A stretch of DNA of 40,368 bases from JASHVB01 sp036489395 (GTDB lineage: Bacteria; Pseudomonadota; Alphaproteobacteria; Acetobacterales; Acetobacteraceae): contig DASXFW010000190.1 of assembly GCA_036489395.1 (NCBI GenBank), forward strand, positions 1 through 40,368. Direction: 5' to 3'. The translations under genes and the position numbers were made by a program. Shown piece by piece: positions 35,098 to 40,368 of the stretch (its first letter is position 1; every line of letters begins with the position of its first letter). The notes under the pieces are model-generated. The model did not search any database, was not told the DNA's origin, and saw nothing but the letters and a program-made list of their open reading frames with translations.

Positions 35098-36885
35098 ATG
35101 AGCCAAACGGTCGGTGATTTCTTCTGGCACCGCATGCACGATTGGGGAGTGCGCACGATCTTCGGCTATCCTGGCGACGGCGTGAACGGTTTGCTCGGCG
35201 CGCTGCAAAGGACGAACGGCCAGTTCCAGTTCATCCAGGTGCGGCATGAGGAAATGGCCGCCTTCATGGCGTCGGCCTATGCCAAGTTCACTGGCGAGGT
35301 CGGCGTGTGCATGGCGACATCGGGCCCCGGCGCTTCCCATCTGCTGACCGGCCTGTACGATGCGCGGCTGGATCACATGCCGGTTGTCGCGATCGCCGGG
35401 CAGCAGGCGCGCACCGCGCTCGGTGGGCATTACCAGCAGGAAGTCGATCTGCCGAACATGTTCAAGGACGTGGCGGGATCTTTCGTCTGCCAGGCCAGTG
35501 CGCCGGCGCAGGTGCGCCACATGGTCGATCGCGCCATGCGCATCGCCAAGGGCGACCGCCGCGTCACGGCGCTGGTATTCCCCAACGATCTGCAGGAAGC
35601 CGCCTATTCGGAACCGCCCCGAGCGCATGGCACCGTGCATTCCGGCGTCGGCTACAGTGCGCCGTCGGTGGTGCCGCACCAGGCCGATCTGCGCCGCGCC
35701 GCGGAAGTGCTGAACTCCGGCAAGAAGGTCGCAATCCTGGTAGGCGCCGGCGCATTGCACGCGACCGACGAAGTCATCGCCATAGCCGACCGCCTGGGCG
35801 CCGGCGTCGCCAAGGCGCTGCTCGGCAAGGCGGTGCTGCCCGACGATTTGCCGTGGGTCACAGGCCCGATCGGCATGCTCGGCACCAAGCCGAGCTGGGA
35901 GATGATGACGCACTGCGACACGTTCCTGATGATCGGCTCGGGTTTTCCATATTCCGAATTCCTGCCGAAAGAAGGTCAGGCGCGCGGCGTGCAGATCGAC
36001 CTGGAGCCGGAGATGCTCAGCCTGCGCTATCCGATGGAAGTGAATCTGACCGGCGATTCGGCCGAAACATTGCGTGCGCTGCTGCCGATGCTGCAGGAGA
36101 AGAAGGATCGTTCCTGGCGCAAGGCAATCGAGAAGAACGTCGCGGAGTGGTGGAAGGTATTGGAAATCCGCGCGATGACGTCGGCCAATCCGGTGAACCC
36201 GCAGCGCGTGGTCTGGGAACTTTCGCCGCTGCTGCCGGAACGCGCGATCATCACCAGCGATTCCGGTTCCTGCGCCAACTGGTATGCGCGCGACCTGAAG
36301 ATCCGCCGCGGCATGATGTGTTCCTTGTCGGGCGGCCTGGCGTCGATGGGTGCCGCAGTGCCGTATGCGATCGCCGCGAAGATCGCGCATCCGGACCGGC
36401 CGGTGATCGCTCTGGTCGGCGACGGTGCGATGCAAATGAACAACATGGCGGAGCTGATCACCGTCGCGAAGTACTGGCGCGAGTGGACGAATCCGAAATG
36501 GGTGGTCTGCGTGTTCAACAACCAGGACCTGAATCAGGTGACCTGGGAGCAGCGGGTCATGGAGGGTGATGCGAAGTTCGAGGCGACGCAGAAGATTCCG
36601 GATGTGCCGTATCATAAGTTCGCCGAGCTGATCGGTCTGCGCGGAATCTACGTGGACAATCCCGACCAATTGAAAGGCGCGTGGACTGAGGCGCTGGCGT
36701 CTGACCGTCCCGTGGTGCTGGAAGTGAAAACGGATCCGGAAGTGCCGCCGCTGCCGCCGCACATCACGCTGAAGCAGGCGAAGGCATTTACGTCGGCGAT
36801 CATGGCGCCCGATCCGAACGAGGCCGGCATGTTGCTGGGCACGGCGAAGGAAGTGTTGAGCTCGGTGCTGCCCGGTCGAAAGTGA
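35098..36885 (+). CDS. ThDP-dependent enzyme of the pyruvate oxidase / acetolactate synthase type (595 aa)
   Basis: Has the three-domain layout of thiamine-diphosphate enzymes acting on pyruvate. The activating glutamate is Glu51 in QVRHEEMAAF, and SGPGASHLLTGLYDA follows. The middle domain carries AILVGAGAL. The metal-ThDP motif starts GDGAMQMNN at about 441 and ends FNNQDLNQV near 474. Length and the motif set fit pyruvate oxidase or related uncharacterised thiamine-requiring enzymes rather than a two-subunit acetolactate synthase; no regulatory subunit is adjacent. The ATG at 35098 has AGGAC upstream; the long upstream open frame is antisense to the SDR gene. A membrane-protein gene follows 26 bp later, so it may be the first gene of a four-gene unit through the GMC gene. 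Confidence 0.85.
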   Translation: MSQTVGDFFWHRMHDWGVRTIFGYPGDGVNGLLGALQRTNGQFQFIQVRHEEMAAFMASAYAKFTGEVGVCMATSGPGASHLLTGLYDARLDHMPVVAIAGQQARTALGGHYQQEVDLPNMFKDVAGSFVCQASAPAQVRHMVDRAMRIAKGDRRVTALVFPNDLQEAAYSEPPRAHGTVHSGVGYSAPSVVPHQADLRRAAEVLNSGKKVAILVGAGALHATDEVIAIADRLGAGVAKALLGKAVLPDDLPWVTGPIGMLGTKPSWEMMTHCDTFLMIGSGFPYSEFLPKEGQARGVQIDLEPEMLSLRYPMEVNLTGDSAETLRALLPMLQEKKDRSWRKAIEKNVAEWWKVLEIRAMTSANPVNPQRVVWELSPLLPERAIITSDSGSCANWYARDLKIRRGMMCSLSGGLASMGAAVPYAIAAKIAHPDRPVIALVGDGAMQMNNMAELITVAKYWREWTNPKWVVCVFNNQDLNQVTWEQRVMEGDAKFEATQKIPDVPYHKFAELIGLRGIYVDNPDQLKGAWTEALASDRPVVLEVKTDPEVPPLPPHITLKQAKAFTSAIMAPDPNEAGMLLGTAKEVLSSVLPGRK

Positions 36886-36911
36886 GCCGCGTCGATCGGT
36901 TCGGAGGCGGC

Positions 36912-38000
36912 ATGGGTCAAACGCGCAATTCGGAGCTTGGCGCACTGGAGCTTGGCGCACTGGGGCTTGGCGCACTGGGGCTTGGCGCACTGGGGCTTGT
37001 CGCGTTGGGCGTGCTTGGCGCGTTGGCTGCCCGGGGGCCGCGCGCAAGCGGCAGCAACGCGCGAGCGGCCACCTCCACGCCGCGCCCAGCGGCCTCGTCA
37101 TGGCCGGGCTTAAGCCTGCCATCTACGCACGGGCGATCGTGCGTAGATGGTCGGGTCAAGCCTGGCCATGACGGGGGGACGCCGTCCGTCAAAGCCGCCC
37201 GCCGCCTCAACACCGCCGCCGGATTGCTCGCTACCAGCGTGCTGGCCGACAGTGCGGTGGAACACTACCGCGGATCGTTCAACAACCGGGCGATGTACAC
37301 GCCGCTGGTAACCGCGGCGCTAACGCTGGCGATCAGCGGGCATGGCGTCGGCGACAAGCGCCCCGGCGCGCACATTCTGCGCGACATCACGTATCTGCTT
37401 GCGGGCCTGACCGGCCTCGCCGGGACCGGGTTCCATTTCTACAACGTCGGCAAGCGGCCCGGCGGTTTCTCGTGGCTCAATCTGTTCTACGGCTCGCCGC
37501 TCGGCGCGCCGTTCGCGCTGCTGCTGTCCGGTGTGCTCGGCTTCACCGCGGAGCGGGTGCGCGAGAACAAACCCGGCGTCACGCCGCGGATCTTCGGCCT
37601 GCCTGCGGGTCGCGCAATGGCAGCGCTGACAGCCCTCGGCATGTTGGGAACAGTTGGCGAAGCGGGGCTGCTGCATTTTCGCGGCGCGTACCAAAATCCC
37701 GCGATGTTCCTGCCGATCACGGTGCCGCCGATTGCGTCCGGATTGCTGGCGAATGTCGCGATGGGATCGCGGGATACCAACCGCTGGTTCACACGCTGGT
37801 GGCTGCGCCTGACCGCGCTGCTTGGATTGGCGGGCGTCGGCTTCCACACTTATGGCGTGTCGCGTGCGATGGGCGGCTGGCGCAATTGGTCGCAGAACGT
37901 GCTGGACGGACCGCCGCTGCCTGCACCACCAAGTTTCACCGGGCTGGCGTTGGCCGGCCTCGCTGCGCTTGGCCTGCTGCGGGACCATCCGGATGCCTGA
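36912..38000 (+). CDS. Polytopic membrane protein with an internal duplication (362 aa)
   Basis: The start at 36912 has GGAGG upstream. Residues 7-40 form a leucine/alanine/glycine helix encoded by a 15-bp tandem array. Residues about 62-88 (SSWPGLSLPSTHG and VKPGHDGG) are the in-frame translation of a palindromic REP element and are unlikely to be ancestral. The rest comprises two similar halves: about 112-215 has AVEHYRGSFNNRAMYTPL and LAGTGFHFYNVG, and about 250-355 has GLLHFRGAYQNPAMFLPI and LAGVGFHTYGVS, each with about three or four hydrophobic segments. I do not recognise a characterised family. The stop overlaps the next start, so it is coupled to the GMC/subunit-3 genes and may anchor them to the membrane or pass electrons to quinone; this is inference. 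Confidence 0.75.
   Translation: MGQTRNSELGALELGALGLGALGLGALGLVALGVLGALAARGPRASGSNARAATSTPRPAASSWPGLSLPSTHGRSCVDGRVKPGHDGGTPSVKAARRLNTAAGLLATSVLADSAVEHYRGSFNNRAMYTPLVTAALTLAISGHGVGDKRPGAHILRDITYLLAGLTGLAGTGFHFYNVGKRPGGFSWLNLFYGSPLGAPFALLLSGVLGFTAERVRENKPGVTPRIFGLPAGRAMAALTALGMLGTVGEAGLLHFRGAYQNPAMFLPITVPPIASGLLANVAMGSRDTNRWFTRWWLRLTALLGLAGVGFHTYGVSRAMGGWRNWSQNVLDGPPLPAPPSFTGLALAGLAALGLLRDHPDA
36936..37010 (+). repeat. 15-bp tandem repeat encoding a membrane helix
   Basis: CTTGGCGCACTGGGG occurs in four almost identical copies (36936-36995; the first has GAG at the end) plus a diverged fifth copy to 37010. Each encodes LGALG or LGALE, so copy number sets the length of the first hydrophobic segment. 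Confidence 0.88.
37097..37172. repeat. Palindromic REP element inside a coding sequence
   Basis: Arms GTCATGGCCGGGCTTAAGCC and GATGGTCGGGTCAAGCC share the inverted core, meeting at CATCTACGCACG/CGTGCGTAGATG around GGCGAT. It is read through in frame by the membrane-protein gene. One arm is closely related to the single copy at 33881-33918. Confidence 0.85.
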
Positions 38001-38601
38001 CCGCTATCCCGGCTATGACGTGCTGGCCAAGCGCCACACGCCGTCGTGGAACGAGACGACGCGGCGGGTCATCGATCAGCGTCTCGCCATCCCACGCGAG
38101 CCGCGCTTCTTCACCGAGGATGAATGGCTGACGCTGAACGCGGTGTGCGATCGTATCGTGCCGCAGCCGGCGAGCCGGCCGCCGATACCGGTTGTCGCGA
38201 TGGTCGATGACAAGATGATCCATAACAAGACCGACGGCTATCGCAACGCGAAGCTGCCAAAGATGCAGGATGCGTGGCGGCGCGGCTTGCGAGCGCTTGA
38301 TGAAGCCGCGCGCACACGGCACGGAGGGCGGTTCCACACGATCAGCGCGACGGAACAAGATTCGCTGCTGGCAAAGATGCAGCGCGGCGAACTGGACAAT
38401 GTTGCGTGGGGCGACATGCCCTGCAAGCTGTTCTTCGGCGAACGCCTGACGCACGACATCGTCGCTGCGTATTACTCGCATCCAACGTCGTGGAACGAAA
38501 TCGGCTTCGGCGGCCCGGCAAGTCCGCGCGGTTATGTGCGCATGGGCTTCGACCGGCACGATCCTTGGGAACCAGCCGAAGCCGGGCGCCATGCTGGATG
38601 A
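37993..38601 (+). CDS. Gluconate 2-dehydrogenase subunit 3-like protein (202 aa)
   Basis: Resembles the small subunit that partners GMC flavoproteins in membrane-bound sugar dehydrogenases, though the family is only loosely conserved. Visible pieces are PREPRFFTEDEWLTLNAVCDRIVPQ (about 35-59), a helical QDAWRRGLRALDEAAR segment and FFGERLTHDIVAAYYSHPTSW near 145-165, ending FGGPASPRGYVRMGFDRHDPW. Members usually carry a Tat or hydrophobic N-terminus for export; none is present here. The ATG at 37993 overlaps the end of the membrane-protein gene by 8 bases and its stop region overlaps the next gene by 11 bases, so the three genes are translationally linked. Confidence 0.75.
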   Translation: MPDRYPGYDVLAKRHTPSWNETTRRVIDQRLAIPREPRFFTEDEWLTLNAVCDRIVPQPASRPPIPVVAMVDDKMIHNKTDGYRNAKLPKMQDAWRRGLRALDEAARTRHGGRFHTISATEQDSLLAKMQRGELDNVAWGDMPCKLFFGERLTHDIVAAYYSHPTSWNEIGFGGPASPRGYVRMGFDRHDPWEPAEAGRHAG

Positions 38602-40228
38602 CGCGTTGCATTCGCCGCGCGGCAAGGATGGCCGCGCACCCGATCCGCTGCGTGTCGGCGGCTGGATGCCGATGCGGGAATATCCCGAGAATGAGCCTGT
38701 GGATTTTGCGATCGTCGGCACCGGCGCCGGCGGTGGCACGCTGGCGTGTCGGCTGGCAGAGCATGGGTTTTCGGTGGTGGCGTTCGACGCCGGGCCGTGG
38801 TGGCGGCCACTGGAAGATTTCGCCTCGGACGAAGAGCATCAACGGAAACTGTTCTGGGCCGACGAGCGCATTTGCGACGGTGAGAATCCACTCCAGCTTG
38901 GCTCGAACAACAGCGGCAAGGCGGTCGGTGGCAGCACCGTGCATTTCGCGATGGTGTCGCTGCGGTTCCGCCCCGAGTGGTTCAAGGCGCGGACCAAACT
39001 TGGGTATGGCGCGGACTGGCCGCTCGATTGGCGGGAGATGTGGCGGTACTACGATGAAGTGGAACAAGCGCTGGCGATCTCCGGTCCGGTGAACTACCCA
39101 TGGGGTCCGCCGCGCCCGCGTTATCCGTATCGCCCGCATGAGGTGAACGCCGCGGGTTTGGTGCTTGCGCGCGGCTGTGAGGCGCTTGGGATCCCATGGT
39201 CGCCGACACCTCTGGCGACGGTATCCGCACCGCGCGGTCTGTCGCATCCGTGCGTCTATCGCGGGTTTTGCACGATCGGGTGTTCCACCAACGCGAAGCA
39301 GAGTGTGTTGATTACGTGGATTCCGCGCGCGGTGCGGGCGGGCGCAGAAATCCGCGACCTGGCTATGGTGGGACGCATCGAGACGAACTCGGCCGGGTTG
39401 TGCACCGGCGTGCATTATCTGCGAGACGGCGCGTGGCGGTTCCAGAAGGCGCGCAACGTTGTCGTCGCGGGCTATGCGATCGAGACGCCGCGGCTGTTGT
39501 TGATGTCGTCCACCAATCGCTTTCCCGATGGGCTGGCCAACAGCTCGGGGCTGGTTGGGCGTAATCTGATGGTGCAGACGAACCAGGCGGCGTACGCGTG
39601 CTTTGAGGAGGAAATCCGCTGGTACAAAGGGCCGCCGTCTCTCGCATTGACCGAACATTGGAATTATGAAGACAACGGCAAGGACTTTCTCGGCGGCTAT
39701 GCCTACATGAGCCAGGGCCCGCTGCCGCAGCAATGGGCGGCAACACAGGCCGGCAATCATGGGCTGTGGGGCGAGGCACTGATGCGCGACATGGAGAATT
39801 ACAATCACCAGGCGGGACTGAAGATCGTCGGCGAGGTGCTGCCACAGGAACGCAATCGCGTGACCCTGGCGGATGAGAAAGACCAGTATGGGCTGCCGAT
39901 CGCGCGCGTGACGTTCTCGCTGGGCGATAACGACAAGCGGCTGGTGCGGCATGCGGTCAGCCACATGACGGAGGTGATCCGCGCCGCCGGTGGTCGCGAT
40001 GTCTGGCATGAGGACGACGACACCGCGCACCTGAACGGCACCGCGCGGATGGGCGACGATCCACGCAGCAGCGTGGTCAACGCCGATTGCCGGAGCTGGG
40101 ACATTCCGAATTTGTGGATCTGCGACGGGTCGGTGTTCCCGACGGTGGGTGGGGTCAATCCGTCGCTGACGATCCAGGCAATTGCGTGTCGCACGGCCGA
40201 TCGGATCAAGGCGATGGCTGGGGGGTAG
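38591..40228 (+). CDS. GMC-family FAD oxidoreductase (545 aa)
   Basis: A flavoprotein that oxidises an alcohol or sugar. The dinucleotide motif IVGTGAGGGTLACRLAEHG begins at residue 41, followed by GKAVGGSTVHFAMVSLRF and a cluster SHPCVYRGFCTIGCSTNAK. The C-terminal substrate half has HLNGTARMGDDP near 480, with the usual active-site His, and ends CDGSVFPTVGGVNPSLTIQAI. No signal peptide is seen, so it should stay in the cytoplasm or on the inner membrane face, unlike periplasmic gluconate dehydrogenases. The ATG at 38591 overlaps the subunit-3 gene and gives a normal-length enzyme. A cytochrome c subunit, common in such complexes, does not follow within the remaining 140 bases. Confidence 0.88.
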   Translation: MLDDALHSPRGKDGRAPDPLRVGGWMPMREYPENEPVDFAIVGTGAGGGTLACRLAEHGFSVVAFDAGPWWRPLEDFASDEEHQRKLFWADERICDGENPLQLGSNNSGKAVGGSTVHFAMVSLRFRPEWFKARTKLGYGADWPLDWREMWRYYDEVEQALAISGPVNYPWGPPRPRYPYRPHEVNAAGLVLARGCEALGIPWSPTPLATVSAPRGLSHPCVYRGFCTIGCSTNAKQSVLITWIPRAVRAGAEIRDLAMVGRIETNSAGLCTGVHYLRDGAWRFQKARNVVVAGYAIETPRLLLMSSTNRFPDGLANSSGLVGRNLMVQTNQAAYACFEEEIRWYKGPPSLALTEHWNYEDNGKDFLGGYAYMSQGPLPQQWAATQAGNHGLWGEALMRDMENYNHQAGLKIVGEVLPQERNRVTLADEKDQYGLPIARVTFSLGDNDKRLVRHAVSHMTEVIRAAGGRDVWHEDDDTAHLNGTARMGDDPRSSVVNADCRSWDIPNLWICDGSVFPTVGGVNPSLTIQAIACRTADRIKAMAGG

Positions 40229-40245
40229 GCGGCGCGGGCATTTTG

Positions 40246-40346
40246 TCATTGCGAGTTGGCCACCGGCCGGCGGGCCGACCCGCCCTGGATGAACTGGCGT
40301 CGGCGGCCTGACGTAGGTTCCCCCCTCCCCTTGAGGGAGGGGTTGG
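40246..40346 (+). repeat. Third copy of the TCATTGCGAGTT repeat, with hairpin
   Basis: The copy (40246-40297) runs into CGTCGGCGGCCTGACGTAGG, exactly as after the left arm at 8067-8118, and ends in a G/C hairpin (about 40322-40342). It begins 18 bp after the GMC stop and continues toward the window edge. Confidence 0.8.
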
Positions 40347-40368
40347 GGGAGGGGTCGGTTGGTAAGCC

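Noticed and set aside
36936..37010. CRISPR or noncoding minisatellite
   Set aside because: The units are only 15 bp, adjacent with no spacers and in frame inside a gene with a good ribosome site.

Overview
The window is a GC-rich chromosomal segment from an alphaproteobacterium. The ppiC-argJ order, the hopanoid gene hpnH beside ispH, a tRNA with an encoded CCA end, and many palindromic repeats containing TGTCATTGCGAG suggest Rhodospirillales, most likely the acetic-acid-bacterium family (Acetobacteraceae). That placement is inference; no rRNA or strongly lineage-specific marker is present.

Region 1 (1-6763) looks like a surface-glycan island. It holds a 3' gene fragment, a decayed argJ fragment, a large sulfotransferase/methyltransferase/glycosyltransferase fusion, a second glycosyltransferase, a frameshifted family-2 glycosyltransferase remnant and an RgpF-like gene whose start overlaps the argJ stop. 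The argJ fragment and intact argJ lie on the two sides of the island in the same orientation.

Region 2 (6763-18049) is mostly core housekeeping: argJ (arginine synthesis), two tandem periplasmic parvulin foldases, a SPOR lipoprotein, an HD-family phosphohydrolase, an alpha/beta hydrolase lacking its nucleophile, hpnH and ispH (hopanoid and isoprenoid synthesis), a glycine-zipper lipoprotein, a phosphotransacetylase-family protein and a CAU-anticodon tRNA. Two intergenic gaps (about 8067-8378 and 13247-13576) are filled by nested inverted repeats.

Region 3 (18091-29200) has a small lytic-transglycosylase-like protein convergent with a 2092-residue autotransporter, then ettA (ribosome-associated ABC-F ATPase), an SRPBCC protein and a Kef-type K+/H+ antiporter.

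Region 4 (29200-40368) is catabolic and accessory: a large alpha/beta-hydrolase-domain protein, a CitE-like lyase with a near-consensus promoter, a 57-residue small gene, a 5'-truncated molybdenum hydroxylase gene, an SDR oxidoreductase, a ThDP-dependent pyruvate-oxidase-like enzyme, and a translationally overlapping trio (duplicated membrane protein, gluconate-2-dehydrogenase subunit-3-like protein, GMC flavoprotein). Palindromic repeats have entered coding sequence here: one supplies the stop codon of the SDR gene and another lies in frame inside the membrane-protein gene.

I did not find a CRISPR array, prophage, toxin-antitoxin pair or recognisable defence island. The best candidates for new biology are the tri-domain glycan enzyme with its argJ-flanked island, the membrane protein/GMC trio without export signals or a visible cytochrome, and the repeat family that has been absorbed into genes.
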